64,000 nt of DNA from Metabacillus dongyingensis (GCF_019933155.2 NZ_OK052578.1:124001-188000); one strand, 5' to 3'. Shown: positions 1 to 8,793, counted from the first letter of the stretch. A program made the numbers and translations. The notes: generated from the letters alone by a model not told the origin.

Positions 1-674
1 GCAAGCATCGTCATTTTATCCTCAGGCACCGGAATCAGTTTAAGAATGGCCTTTGTTACAATTCCGAGAGTCCCTTCTGAACCTACAAAAAGTCGGGTTA
101 AGTCATATCCGGCTACGTCTTTTGCAAGTTTTCCGCCGGTTTGGATAATGTCACCGTTTGCCAAAACCACTTCCAGCCCCATCACATAGTCGCGTGTTAC
201 GCCATATTTCAGACCACGGAGACCGCCTGAATTTTCATTGATGTTTCCGCCTATAGTTGAGATTTTCATAGAGCTCGGATCCGGCGGATAGAACAGTCCC
301 TTTTCCTCAACTGCCTGAATAAGTTCAAGTGTGACGACTCCAGGCTGTACAGTTGCGGTAAGGTTTTCCTCATCAATCTCAAGAATGGTATTCATATGTT
401 TAAACAAAAGAACGATTCCGCCTTCAGTCGGGCAAGTACCTGCGCATAGATTGGTGCCTGATCCTCTAGGGACAATTGGAATGTGATGCTCATTGCATAA
501 TTTAACGACCTTTGAGACTTCTATCGTATTTCTTGGAGCAATAACAGCGTCTGGAAGCGATTGAAACTGCGGTGTCGCATCATAAGAATATACCAGTCTC
601 CCTGCTTTTGAATCATCATAGTTTTCAGCTCCGGCAATGGTTTGGAGCTTTGCTTTTATATCTGCGGGTATCAT
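1..674 (-). CDS. glcD: Glycolate oxidase subunit GlcD, N-terminal part (cut by window edge)
   Basis: Translating the minus strand from the ATG at 674 gives 224 residues that stay open to the left edge. FAD-binding oxidase motifs are present: a PRGSGTN loop near residue 70, PPDPSS, a GGNINENSGG stretch near residue 140, and VGSEGTLGI near residue 210. These mark the PCMH-type FAD domain of GlcD, which oxidises glycolate or related 2-hydroxyacids to 2-oxoacids with GlcE/GlcF-type partners. A GGGAGG ribosome site lies just upstream of the ATG. The preceding gene on the same strand encodes a sugar-diacid-type regulator, an arrangement also seen around ysfB/ysfC in Bacillus subtilis. The C-terminal half and any glcF lie outside the window. 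The family call is firm; the exact 2-hydroxyacid is not. Confidence 0.9.
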   Translation of the reverse strand, partial: MIPADIKAKLQTIAGAENYDDSKAGRLVYSYDATPQFQSLPDAVIAPRNTIEVSKVVKLCNEHHIPIVPRGSGTNLCAGTCPTEGGIVLLFKHMNTILEIDEENLTATVQPGVVTLELIQAVEEKGLFYPPDPSSMKISTIGGNINENSGGLRGLKYGVTRDYVMGLEVVLANGDIIQTGGKLAKDVAGYDLTRLFVGSEGTLGIVTKAILKLIPVPEDKMTML

Positions 675-733
675 CAAGTTTATACCTCCCTATTCATGTA
701 AAAAAGTACTTCCTTTTATCATAAATAAAAGAA

Positions 734-759
734 GTAGGATTAACTATGGTTAATCCTAC
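734..759 (-). terminator. Perfect inverted repeat between the regulator and glcD
   Basis: Two 11-bp arms (GTAGGATTAAC and its complement) flank a 4-nt loop. Read on the minus strand the hairpin is followed by a T-rich stretch, so it can terminate the upstream regulator gene. It could also act as an operator for glcD, which starts about 60 nt further on. Confidence 0.65.
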
Positions 760-780
760 AAGGTTTACGGGATATTAAGT

Positions 781-1893
781 TCATTTATTTGGATAATCAT
801 CTAAAAAGGAAAAGGCGAGGTAAAGTGCAGTTAGGTCTTCAGAGTGACGCGGGTTTAATCCTGTAAGCTGCTCAATCCGTTTTAAACGGTAGTGAAGGGT
901 GTTGATATGAATGTGTAGATTATCTGCCGTATGCTTGAAGGATTGGTTATGGATAAGAAATGTTTTTAAAGTATCCAATAATTCCTGATCTTGTATGATC
1001 GTTGCGATGGTCCGCCTCACAAACTCTTCTCTGGTATCTTTTTTAATGTCCTTCAGGAGCAATTCCAACCGTAATTCCTCATCAAAAACGATTGAATTCG
1101 AGTTCTTGGCCACTGCTAATGCACGCTCAGCCTGTTCAAATGAACGGTAAACTTCTGCCGCAGCAGAGGGTTGACCAACCCCTATGGAGATCTTTAGATA
1201 ATATCTTTCACTAAGATAACGGCTGATTTGTATTGCAAACTGCCGAGTGCGATCTTTTTTCTCCTTTGCTGCATGGAGGATCACAAAGCGGTCATTTCCC
1301 CACCGGACAAACACATCTGTACTCTCATTCATGAAAGTCTGCATGATATCATTCAGAACTTCCTGCCCAACCAGCGTATCTTTGCGGCCAGTAAAGTGGA
1401 CAATAATGATCTGTCTGTCTACTGACAAGTCAATTCCAAGCAGTTCCGCCTGATTCACAAACGCCTCAGACCATTCGGACCTATGGATCCAATCAAAAAC
1501 AAAGGCTTCAATAGCCCTTGCACGCCATTCAAGCTGCTCTAAATAGTACCGTTCATTCATTAGAAGCTCGGTCATCTTTCTCAGAATTTCTCCAAATGGG
1601 AAAACACGGTCCGGATCTCCGGTTATCCCAATCACTCCTGCAATTTGATTGTGAAAGAAGATTGGCAGATTTATGCCTGCTTTGACTCCGGCCAGCACTT
1701 TCTGATCTCTCTCTGTAATAATAAGTTTCCGCTGCTCACGGCAGCAGATCTGCGCTCCTTCATGAAATGTGCCTACTCTGCTTTCATCCGTACTTGCAAT
1801 GATAGTCCCGCTAGTATCTGCTACAATTAATTCTTCATCTATAAGGTGGTTCATTTCTAAAATAATGCTCTTGGCTAATGAAGGTCTGATCAT
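781..1893 (-). CDS. CdaR/PucR-family transcriptional regulator of the glycolate genes
   Basis: 370 residues with sugar-diacid-recogniser architecture. The N-terminal half (about 5-140) is the putative sugar-diacid recognition domain, with a VADTSGTIIAS segment and a GVIGITGDP segment. The middle resembles a GGDEF-like domain. The C-terminus (about 310-365) is a PucR-type helix-turn-helix with NTLHYRLKRIEQLTG. Such proteins activate sugar-acid or 2-hydroxyacid genes when they bind the acid. The gene lies directly upstream of glcD on the same strand, so glycolate or a related acid is a likely effector (inference). The start is the ATG at 1893, preceded by GGAGG with good spacing. Confidence 0.88.
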   Translation of the reverse strand: MIRPSLAKSIILEMNHLIDEELIVADTSGTIIASTDESRVGTFHEGAQICCREQRKLIITERDQKVLAGVKAGINLPIFFHNQIAGVIGITGDPDRVFPFGEILRKMTELLMNERYYLEQLEWRARAIEAFVFDWIHRSEWSEAFVNQAELLGIDLSVDRQIIIVHFTGRKDTLVGQEVLNDIMQTFMNESTDVFVRWGNDRFVILHAAKEKKDRTRQFAIQISRYLSERYYLKISIGVGQPSAAAEVYRSFEQAERALAVAKNSNSIVFDEELRLELLLKDIKKDTREEFVRRTIATIIQDQELLDTLKTFLIHNQSFKHTADNLHIHINTLHYRLKRIEQLTGLNPRHSEDLTALYLAFSFLDDYPNK

Positions 1894-2563
1894 TGTGTTC
1901 CTCCAGTATTATAGGGTGTGTTTATTTTAGCATTTTTAAAGAAGTTTCATGAGTATGAAAGTTATCTTGAAATGAAGAAGTTAGATGTTCATATTCAAAG
2001 CGAATTAACGCATTTTATTGAATTCAATGTGTTGTAAAAAAAATTTAGAGAGAGGTTTGGAGAAGTGTTTGAATTTAGACATATGGCAGCAGCATTATTA
2101 ATCATAGCGAAGACATTTTTTTGCCATCAGAATATTCTTTGTAGGCATACTTAATCTGTTTTGCTCGTTACGTTCAGCTACAACTTGATTAAACCCATCT
2201 TCAACAGCTTTAAAGAAGGAGGGTATCTATAAGGGTTCAACAAGGATGGAAATTTACACACTTAATGAAGAAAACATTGTAACTAATATTAACAATAAAT
2301 ACAAAAACAACATATACAATAACATATATCTATATGGGGAAGTTCTTTTCACAGTAGAAAACATAGCTTCCCTTAAAAGTCCTTTTTTGGCTTCTTAACG
2401 TTTCGTTTAAACGTAAAAAACTTAATTATAAACCTCACTTTTTTAACCATTCCTCTTTTTAAATACGAATATTAATCCGTAATATTCGATTAATGTTCAG
2501 TTTTTTATTGAATTTCTATTATAAGTCTGCTATATTATCAAAGTAATAATCTTAAATAGTAAT
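1894..2563. other. Intergenic region without a convincing gene; AT-repeat at about 2265-2336
   Basis: No intact gene is seen. A short minus-strand frame near 2120-2215 reads like a protein fragment but matches nothing I recognise. From about 2265 to 2336 there is a tract of AACAATA, AACAACATATAC and ACATATAT motifs resembling the AT-rich repeat family found elsewhere in the first 30 kb. The final part is AT-rich and leads into the riboswitch. Confidence 0.5.
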
Positions 2564-2774
2564 ACTCGTATATGCTCGGTAATATGGTCTGAGTGTCTCT
2601 ACCTGGTTCCCTGTGAAAGAACTGGACTACGAGTTAAAGTATTCGGTCGTTCGGCTTTTTAGGGCAGCCGCTATATGATTAAGCATTGGTATTCTTTGAT
2701 GAATTATTTATACTTTCACTCTCTTAGGTCTAGAAGGTAGATTCCACTCTACATGTTTTAGACCTTTTTATTTT
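2564..2774 (+). promoter_or_regulatory. Purine (guanine-class) riboswitch with transcription terminator
   Basis: The aptamer spans 2564-2634. P1 pairs ACTCGTA (2564-2570) with TACGAGT (2628-2634). P2 pairs CTCGG with CTGAG around a loop containing ATATGG. The junction contains the typical TCTACC. P3 pairs CTGGTTC with GAACTGG around a 9-nt loop. The discriminating base in J3/1 (2627) is C, as in guanine-binding members; adenine members have U. The U48 position of the junction is C here, a site known to be variable. Downstream, a hairpin (2726-2765) with AGGTCTA/TAGACCT arms and a T-run is the expected OFF terminator. The switch lies about 45 nt before the start of the exported nucleosidase. 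Confidence 0.9.
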
Positions 2775-2817
2775 TGACCAAATTACCAAGTAATTAAACA
2801 ACAAGGGAGACTATCTA

Positions 2818-3696
2818 ATGAAAAACAAGATGTTAAAAAAGTACGCTTTCTTAGCAATTATTGCTGTACTGTTCTTATCAGCATTAGTAGGATGGAATGA
2901 TTCACAAAAAGCAGCTGCCAAAGAAAAAGAACGACAACCAATTATTGTTCAGGGTCCAATGCCAATAGAAGCAGAGAACTTTGCAAAGCGGTTGAAAAAT
3001 GTAAAAGAAGAAAAATCTGGGGATTTTGTTTTTTATAAAGGAACGCTAGACAAGTATCCTGTAATCGTTGTAAAAACAGGTAAGGGTATGGAGAATACAG
3101 CAGCTGCTACAGCAGTCGCAATTGAAAGATATAACCCTATAGCTATCATCAATCAAGGAACTTCAGGCGGACATGATCCAAATTTAAATGTTTTTGATAT
3201 CGTCTTAGGAAAAAGAACGGTAAACTTAGGCTCATTAAAAACAGCAGAAAAAGAAGATGGCCAAGGAATTGACCCAACAGCATGGAAGCCTATGGACTTA
3301 ATGGCTTCTGAAGGAAGTGCAGGAGAAGACCCGAATGCTGAAAAAGCCCGTTATTACGAGGGAGACAAGGATTTACTTGCAGCTGCTCATGCAGTGAAAG
3401 ATTCTTATACGAAGGGCAAGATTGTTGAGGGGACGATTGGTTCTGCAGACGTTTGGAATAACGAAGTAGATCGAATCGAATGGTTTCATACTAAGTTTGG
3501 GACATCAGTAGAAGAAATGGAAGGTGCCTCAGCAGCACAAATTGCGAAAGCCTATGATGTAGCATTCTTAGGTATTCGTGTCCTATCGAATAATAAAATG
3601 AATGGTGGAAAATACAACCCAAATACAGCAGCCGCCAATCAAGAATATGTATATGAAGTAGTAAAAAAATATATATCTACGAAACCAGGCAAATAA
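2818..3696 (+). CDS. Exported purine nucleosidase/phosphorylase-superfamily protein (MTAN-like)
   Basis: 292 residues with an N-terminal signal peptide (Lys-rich start, hydrophobic 9-24), so the product is probably exported. The rest is a PNP_UDP_1 domain resembling 5'-methylthioadenosine/S-adenosylhomocysteine nucleosidase. Glu51 aligns with Glu12 of E. coli MTAN, TGKGMENTAAAT is the nucleotide loop, INQGTSGG lies at 111-118 and EEMEG at 232-236. At the position of the catalytic MTAN Asp197 this protein has Asn258 (in RVLSNN). Trimeric purine nucleoside phosphorylases specific for 6-oxopurines also have Asn there. Together with the upstream guanine riboswitch, this suggests guanosine or inosine as substrate rather than methylthioadenosine (inference). 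A GGGAG ribosome site precedes the ATG and a terminator follows. Confidence 0.85.
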   Translation: MKNKMLKKYAFLAIIAVLFLSALVGWNDSQKAAAKEKERQPIIVQGPMPIEAENFAKRLKNVKEEKSGDFVFYKGTLDKYPVIVVKTGKGMENTAAATAVAIERYNPIAIINQGTSGGHDPNLNVFDIVLGKRTVNLGSLKTAEKEDGQGIDPTAWKPMDLMASEGSAGEDPNAEKARYYEGDKDLLAAAHAVKDSYTKGKIVEGTIGSADVWNNEVDRIEWFHTKFGTSVEEMEGASAAQIAKAYDVAFLGIRVLSNNKMNGGKYNPNTAAANQEYVYEVVKKYISTKPGK

Positions 3697-3725
3697 TATA
3701 GTAAAACTAGCATTTGAGGAACCAT

Positions 3726-3751
3726 AGAGCTGTTTACGCAGCTCTTTTTTT
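3726..3751 (+). terminator. Rho-independent terminator of the nucleosidase gene
   Basis: AGAGCTG and CAGCTCT arms around a 6-nt loop, followed by a run of T. It lies 30 nt after the stop codon. Confidence 0.9.
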
Positions 3752-4454
3752 ATTGTGTATATGGTAATGTAACACGTAAAAATTTGATGTATTAATTTAT
3801 ATGTTGCTGAAGGCTGTTACTCAAAATTACATTATCTAATCTTTGTATGTAAATGAATAGTGAAAAATCTTATGTGGTAAGGTTGTATTGAAAGTTTTTT
3901 GGCTACACATAATGAGGTGAGTTACGAATTTTAAAAGGGAATATGATCTTAATGAAACTAATTCAATTTCGTGTATAATACTAATTTTACGAAGAATTAA
4001 TATAGAAAACAAAACAAACGTTTGGTATAATGAAAGTAACCAATTAATGGAGCTATTACCACTGGGTAATACTTTGCAAATAAAAACCGGAAATTTGTTA
4101 AAAGAAAAATGTTTCTCCCGATTTAATTTATAATTTTGGATCAACTGTTAAAAGAACTTCTCATAAAAATAGAGTTTTAGATATTACTTCCAACCTCATA
4201 TCTTAATAGAGCTTGTGAAACTCGTATTGATTTAGCCATGCAACTTGTAGCAGAAAAAACTTGGATTACCTTTAAACATTGTCTTACCAGGAAGTAAACT
4301 TGGCTATTTTACAAAAATACTTGAAGATCATGTTATTGATGGTATATATCAAAACTATACTATTGCACTAATTAAATAAACAATAAAATTATTATGTAAA
4401 CAAATATGTGTAAAAATTGTATTATACACACAATTATTTTTAAGAGGTGTATTC
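3752..4454. other. Gene-poor stretch with decayed coding fragments
   Basis: No intact gene. The plus strand carries short frames broken by stops; one near 4260-4380 reads LGLPLNIVLPGSKLGYF and ends in a stop, which looks like the C-terminal remnant of a protein I do not recognise. The minus-strand frame at 3836-4144 lacks a ribosome site and protein-like composition, so I do not call it a gene. The last 80 bp are AT-rich promoter-type DNA ahead of the recombinase. Confidence 0.4.
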
Positions 4455-5576
4455 ATGGCTACATCCAGACAGCATATTACTCATAAACAAAAATATGAAG
4501 ACATTCTTAAGCTAATGCCAGATTACGTCCAGGAATATGTTTTAGCAATGGAGGAAAATGACAGGTCCCCCTCCACCCTGCTTAATTATCTTTTGGATTA
4601 TGAGGATTTTTTTTATTGGTTACTTACAGAGGGATTTTCTTCTTCCCAAACAATCTCTACCATCTCTCTTTCAGATCTTGCTACTTTACCCCTTGATGCT
4701 GCCAGAGCTTACTTTAACAAAGTTACCAATGAAGAAATTGTCGTATCTAAACATGAGAAAAAAACGCGTGAAAAAACATCAGTCAATAGAAAAAAGTCAG
4801 CCTTAAGATCTCTTTTTAAATACTTAACTACCCAAACAGAACGCGCTGAAGACGGAGAACCCTATTTTCATCGTAATGTCATGCAAAAAATAAGTGTAAG
4901 CAAGCCAAAGGAAACTTTGAATGAACGCAGTAGAAAATTAACAGATACTATATTTGTAGATAATGATGATATCAATTTCCTCTATTACTTAAAGAATGAA
5001 TATGAAAAATCTCTATCAGATAGGCAAAGATCTTATTTTCTAAGAGATAAGGAAAGAGATTACGCAATCTTTTCTCTCTTTTTGGCTAGTGGAATAAGGG
5101 TTAATGAGCTTGCCGATATTAGATTGAGGGACGTGAATTTCAAAAAAAATAGAATATCTATTATTAGAAAAGGTAATAAATTGGATAGTATTCAAGTAAT
5201 ACCTGACGCCATGAATGATTTGAAGGAGTATTTGGAGGTTCGAAATGAAAGGTATGGCGGATCCATTGAAGAATTCGAATATCTATTCTTATCTAAATAC
5301 AAAGGAAAGAGCTCTCCCCTTTCAGTTCGTGCAATTCAAGACTTAGTTCGAAAGTATACAAAATCTTATGATAAAGGTATGTCACCTCATAAACTTAGAC
5401 ATACTTATGCAACAACTTTGATGGATGAAACCAATGATATTACTTTAGTTATGGATCAACTAGGTCATACCTCTACTTCTACTTCGGTTCTATATGTACA
5501 TAATTCGCAAGAAAAGGCAAAGATTGCTGCTGAAGCAATGGGACACAGAAGAACAAAATTAAAGAATAAAAATTAA
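4455..5576 (+). CDS. xerS: Tyrosine recombinase, XerS-like
   Basis: 373 residues. The N-terminal SAM-like core-binding domain spans about 20-130 and the catalytic domain about 165-360. All expected catalytic residues are visible: Arg215 (ASGIRVNEL), His312/Arg315 (PHKLRHTYAT), His338 (QLGHTS) and the nucleophile Tyr347 (LYVHN), with a lysine in the RKGNK beta-hairpin. Length and the HITHKQKYEDIL start resemble XerS, which resolves replicon dimers as a single recombinase. On a plasmid such a protein would resolve multimers; on a chromosome it would act at a dif site. No dif-like site could be assigned by eye. GAGGTG precedes the ATG with normal spacing. Confidence 0.88.
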   Translation: MATSRQHITHKQKYEDILKLMPDYVQEYVLAMEENDRSPSTLLNYLLDYEDFFYWLLTEGFSSSQTISTISLSDLATLPLDAARAYFNKVTNEEIVVSKHEKKTREKTSVNRKKSALRSLFKYLTTQTERAEDGEPYFHRNVMQKISVSKPKETLNERSRKLTDTIFVDNDDINFLYYLKNEYEKSLSDRQRSYFLRDKERDYAIFSLFLASGIRVNELADIRLRDVNFKKNRISIIRKGNKLDSIQVIPDAMNDLKEYLEVRNERYGGSIEEFEYLFLSKYKGKSSPLSVRAIQDLVRKYTKSYDKGMSPHKLRHTYATTLMDETNDITLVMDQLGHTSTSTSVLYVHNSQEKAKIAAEAMGHRRTKLKNKN

Positions 5577-5613
5577 AAGAGTTATCCCTTTTCAAAAGGA
5601 ATAACTCTTTTAA
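5576..5613 (+). terminator. Terminator of the recombinase gene
   Basis: AAAGAGTTAT (5576-5585) pairs with ATAACTCTTT (5601-5610), followed by T-rich DNA. It begins at the stop codon. Confidence 0.85.
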
Positions 5614-5896
5614 TTGAAACAATCAATTGATTCACACGGTAGTTAAATTATGTGTGGATTTTTTTTTATTTTTCAACTTTTAATACAGGAATTGGCTACC
5701 ATTTGAATATTATATGCTGCAAATCAATTGTTTTTAACAGCAATATATTATCTGGAATTAGGGACAATAATATAAGTATATGAGTAACAAAGTCTACTCC
5801 AATAATTCTCACTCTAATAGCTTGTCTCTTTTTATTGCATTTACAGGTCAATGGATGTAAGAAGTGTGTGATCTTGATCCAGACCAAGAAAACTTT

Positions 5897-6155
5897 TCAT
5901 GGAGCTCTTCGAACTGGTTCAGTTAAGGCGGTCTTTTCACCTCTGCCGTTATATGCATTTAAGATAGCTGTTAGTGCCTGTTGTCCAAGATAATAACCGC
6001 TGCCAACATCAGCAAATAGGTAGCCCCAGCATCCACCCAGTCGTTCCTCGCCTTTTGCATTGCGCCAAAAACATGAGGAGCCTGTACCCGAAATCAGAAC
6101 TATAACCGGCTCTCCCCCTGTTCCGCCCGCCAAACCTGTGCTGCAATCATGATTG
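5897..6155 (-). pseudogene. Remnant of BadF/BadG/BcrA/BcrD-type sugar kinase (GlcNAc kinase-like)
   Basis: A minus-strand frame of about 85 residues carries the middle of an ASKHA kinase: LAGGTGGEP, ISGTGSS (phosphate-binding loop), LGGCWGYLFADVGSGYYLGQ and NGRGEKTALTEPV. Family members run to about 300 residues. The N-terminal domain and the last third are missing, and the reading frame ends in unrelated sequence. The upstream flank runs into AT-rich repeat DNA, so the piece looks like a recombination leftover. It cannot be a functional kinase. Confidence 0.8.
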
Positions 6156-6517
6156 ATTTTTATAATGGTTATTAATATATATTTTGAATAAAATCGAAAT
6201 ATAATTCATCTGCATTATATACATATACATATACATATACATGAATAATAATTTAATATTAAATATGATATTATCATTGTCATATATGTTAATATATACG
6301 TTGTTATATATTTAAAACCTTTCATTATAATGGTTTTTTTGTGCAAAAGTAGACCCGTTTTCATTCTTTCACTTGATCCGTCTTGAAAATTTTAGGGCTT
6401 TTCTGCGTTTTATTAGCAAATTTATTCTTAAAATAATATTTTATTAATTTATATGTATAAAAGAATGATAGCTTGGGAATATTGTAGATAAGGAAGTAAA
6501 GTTAAGGGGGAAAAATA
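6156..6517. other. AT-rich repeat tract with terminator-like hairpin
   Basis: Contains a short tandem repeat of about four ATACAT units near 6213-6242, then a segment with TCATATATGTTAATATATA motifs (about 6270-6310) like those near the par operon. An AAAACC/GGTTTT hairpin with a T-run lies at 6314-6340. No coding gene is seen before 6518. Confidence 0.6.
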
Positions 6518-6661
6518 GTGTGGAGAGAAAGTAAGTTAACGTTGTCTGATTTTGTTTATAAAGAACGATTTGAACTAAATTCTTATCTTACATATTTGTT
6601 CCATCAATTAAATAATAAGGATCTGAATCAGTCGGAAGATTCAAAAGAAGATACTTATTAA
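6518..6661 (+). CDS. Small hypothetical protein (47 aa)
   Basis: A GTG start follows AAGGGGG by 7 nt, a strong ribosome site, and the frame runs 47 codons to a TAA. The product is acidic at the C-terminus (SEDSKEDTY end) with a helix-forming centre (LTYLFHQLNN). No signal peptide, membrane segment or known motif is recognisable. A hairpin with AAACTAGC/GCTAGTTT arms starts at the stop codon, so the unit looks like a short monocistronic gene. It could be a stress or sporulation small protein of Bacillaceae, but I do not recognise the family. Confidence 0.55.
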   Translation: MWRESKLTLSDFVYKERFELNSYLTYLFHQLNNKDLNQSEDSKEDTY

Positions 6662-6698
6662 AAACTAGCCTTTGCTCAATGGGAACAAATGCTAGTTT
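6662..6698 (+). terminator. Hairpin after the small gene
   Basis: AAACTAGC (6662-6669) pairs with GCTAGTTT (6691-6698), with further partial pairing inside. The T-run is short, so termination strength is uncertain. Confidence 0.6.
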
Positions 6699-6819
6699 AA
6701 TCAGAGAATACTTTATTATTTTGAAAACGGTTAAAAATTTATATACAACTGTTATCTTTTAAAGAAGAAGTTTTTCCCTGAATTTCTAATTGTATTCAAA
6801 ACGCATTTAACATTGGTTC

Positions 6820-7749
6820 TTAAAAGGGATTTACCCAATAATTAGGTACGTCACCCTTTAATACATTGACAATATTTTTTGCTGCCTTTTGTTTCATCTC
6901 ACTAGAAGATTCCTCTGAGTAAAATGCTGCATGTGGTGTTAGAATGACATTGTCTAATTTTAATAGAGGATTATCAGGATTAATCGGTTCTTTTTCAAGA
7001 ACATCGAGTGCTGCTCCAGCAATTCTCTTTTCTTGTAAAGCTTCAATAATTGCTTGTTCCTTTATGATAGGACCTCTTCCTGTATTAACAATTATTGCTG
7101 ATTTTTTGACTAATTTTAATGTTTCTTCATTTATTAAATGATAGGTATCCTTCACAAGTGGAGCATGGACACTAATAATATCCGATGTTCGCAGCAACTC
7201 TTCTAATGTTACTAATTGAATACCATATTCTTTTGCAATTTCTTCTCCACAAAAAGGATCATAAGCTATAACATTAAAACCAATTACTTTTAACTTTTGA
7301 CAAAGATTTCTTGCGATATGGCCGAAGCTGATTAGACCGACTGTCTGAGTTCTAAAACGATGAATAGGGGCAACATCAAAAACTGTTATTTGTTTACCTT
7401 CTTTTAATTGTTGATTCATTATCATTATTTTTCTAGAAGCAGTTAAGAGAAGTGTAAGCGCATGATCTGCTACCTCATCAATACAATAATCTGGTACATT
7501 TGCGACATATACTTTGTTGTCAGTTGCTGCTTGTATATCTATAGTGTCATAGCCAATGCCATAACGGCATACCACTTTTAAATTAGGTAATGATTCAATA
7601 ACCTTTCTCGTTATTTGCACATTTGCATTGAGTAAACCATCTGCATCTTTGGCGGCTTCAATAATATCTTCTTCAGATTCATTATTTGTGATGATAAATT
7701 CAATGTCATTTTCAGCAAAAAATTTCTTTTCTTCTTCATAAGCCTTGAA
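6820..7749 (-). CDS. D-2-hydroxyacid dehydrogenase, N-terminus apparently frameshifted
   Basis: The conserved frame is open from 7749 and covers a complete NAD-binding and catalytic core. It shows VVCRYGIGYDTID, a dinucleotide loop (GLISFGHIARN; the usual first Gly-x-Gly is partly changed), Arg in VNTGRGP, Glu in the ALDVLEKEP region, and the catalytic His in LTPHAAFYS. The family (SerA/CtBP-like) reduces 2-oxoacids or oxidises 2-hydroxyacids with NAD(H). The only proper ATG with a ribosome site (about 7757) is in another frame, and a TGA lies just before the first family-like residues (FKAYEEEKKFF). About 15 N-terminal residues therefore seem lost by a 1-nt indel. A GTG at 7620 would give 266 residues but would cut the substrate domain. 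It lies 39 nt after the ribokinase gene, probably in the same operon. Confidence 0.75.
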   Translation of the reverse strand, partial: FKAYEEEKKFFAENDIEFIITNNESEEDIIEAAKDADGLLNANVQITRKVIESLPNLKVVCRYGIGYDTIDIQAATDNKVYVANVPDYCIDEVADHALTLLLTASRKIMIMNQQLKEGKQITVFDVAPIHRFRTQTVGLISFGHIARNLCQKLKVIGFNVIAYDPFCGEEIAKEYGIQLVTLEELLRTSDIISVHAPLVKDTYHLINEETLKLVKKSAIIVNTGRGPIIKEQAIIEALQEKRIAGAALDVLEKEPINPDNPLLKLDNVILTPHAAFYSEESSSEMKQKAAKNIVNVLKGDVPNYWVNPF

Positions 7750-7787
7750 TCATCATCCCTTACTTTTTAATAGTGAATTTCATGTAA

Positions 7788-8711
7788 TTATAAATAATTA
7801 ATAGTCTTTTCAAATTGCTGCACTTCTTCTAATGTTGGCAACGAACTCTGAGCTCCAATTCTCGTTACTGCAATGGCTGCTACTTTTTGGGCTTGTCTTA
7901 TGGCAGCATCAATATCTTTGCTTTTTATATAACTCGCTACAAACCCTCCTATAAAACTATCACCAGCTGCTGTAGTATCTTGTGTTTTTACCTGGTATGC
8001 CGAATACATCTTGCATTTCTCATGATCTACGTAACAACAGCCTTTTTCACCAAGAGTAACAATTACTGATTTAACACCTTTATCTAAAATAATTTGAGCT
8101 GCTTCTTGAATAGTATATTGATCTTGTTCTATTTCTGACATCTCATATAATTCTTGTTCATTAGGAATTAAGATATCAACATTTTCTAGAATATCTTGAC
8201 TAATCACTGTAGCAGGAGCTGGATTTAAGATCGTTGTTTTTTTAGCTTTTTTTGCAAGATCAAGAGTATATTTTACAGTTTCTAATGGAATTTCTAACTG
8301 CAGTACAACTATTTCACACTGATCGATCACCTCCCTTTGATTCAATATATCTTCGGGCGTTAGTTCAAAGTTAGCTCCTGGTGACACAACAATATGGTTT
8401 TTACCACTCTTCTCCACTGTAACTAATGCTATTCCAGTTCGATTCTTAGAAACTAAAATATGTTGAGTTTCTACGTTGCTATTTTTTAAAGAATCTAATA
8501 AATGAGAAGCGTAATGGTCTGATCCAACTTTTCCAATCATGCTTACCCCAGCTTGAAGCTTTCCCATTGCCACTGCTTGATTTGCTCCCTTTCCACCTGC
8601 TACTTCCAGCATTTTTTCTCCTAGAAGAGTTTGACCTTCTTTAGGTAATTGTTCTAAATGTACAACAATATCCATATTTAGACTTCCAACTACTGCAATA
8701 TTTGGTTTCAA
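7788..8711 (-). CDS. rbsK: Ribokinase (PfkB family)
   Basis: 307 residues from a TTG start at 8711, chosen because AAGGAGGG lies just upstream; an in-frame ATG further upstream has no ribosome site. PfkB features: GSLNMDIVV at the N-terminus, VAGGKGANQAVA (signature 1), NPAPA, and the C-terminal catalytic signature DTTAAGDSFIGGFV with the catalytic Asp in AAGD. It phosphorylates ribose or a similar sugar with ATP. No ribose transporter is adjacent; the neighbours are a LacI-type regulator upstream and a hydroxyacid dehydrogenase downstream. A 29-bp operator lies 54 nt before the start. The substrate might be another pentose or a nucleoside-derived sugar. Confidence 0.88.
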   Translation of the reverse strand: MKPNIAVVGSLNMDIVVHLEQLPKEGQTLLGEKMLEVAGGKGANQAVAMGKLQAGVSMIGKVGSDHYASHLLDSLKNSNVETQHILVSKNRTGIALVTVEKSGKNHIVVSPGANFELTPEDILNQREVIDQCEIVVLQLEIPLETVKYTLDLAKKAKKTTILNPAPATVISQDILENVDILIPNEQELYEMSEIEQDQYTIQEAAQIILDKGVKSVIVTLGEKGCCYVDHEKCKMYSAYQVKTQDTTAAGDSFIGGFVASYIKSKDIDAAIRQAQKVAAIAVTRIGAQSSLPTLEEVQQFEKTINYL

Positions 8712-8764
8712 GATATTTCCCTCCTTTTTCTCATTAATCATTTGAAATTTGAATGATATTTTCC

Positions 8765-8793
8765 AGTACAACGTTTTAGTACAACGTTGTACT
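8765..8793. promoter_or_regulatory. LacI-type operator upstream of ribokinase
   Basis: Composite element: an AGTACAACGTT half-site at 8765-8775 followed by the perfect palindrome AGTACAACGTTGTACT at 8778-8793. The same 29-bp arrangement, 26 of 29 bases identical, occurs upstream of the regulator gene at 9999-10027. Confidence 0.85.

Noticed and set aside
1228..1830. Plus-strand frames inside the CdaR-type regulator
   Set aside because: Shadows of the minus-strand gene with no codon bias or ribosome sites.
3836..4144. 102-codon minus-strand frame
   Set aside because: No ribosome site and no recognisable motif in a stop-rich decayed region.
5696..5887. 63-codon minus-strand frame next to the kinase remnant
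   Set aside because: Not in frame with the kinase, no motif and no ribosome site.
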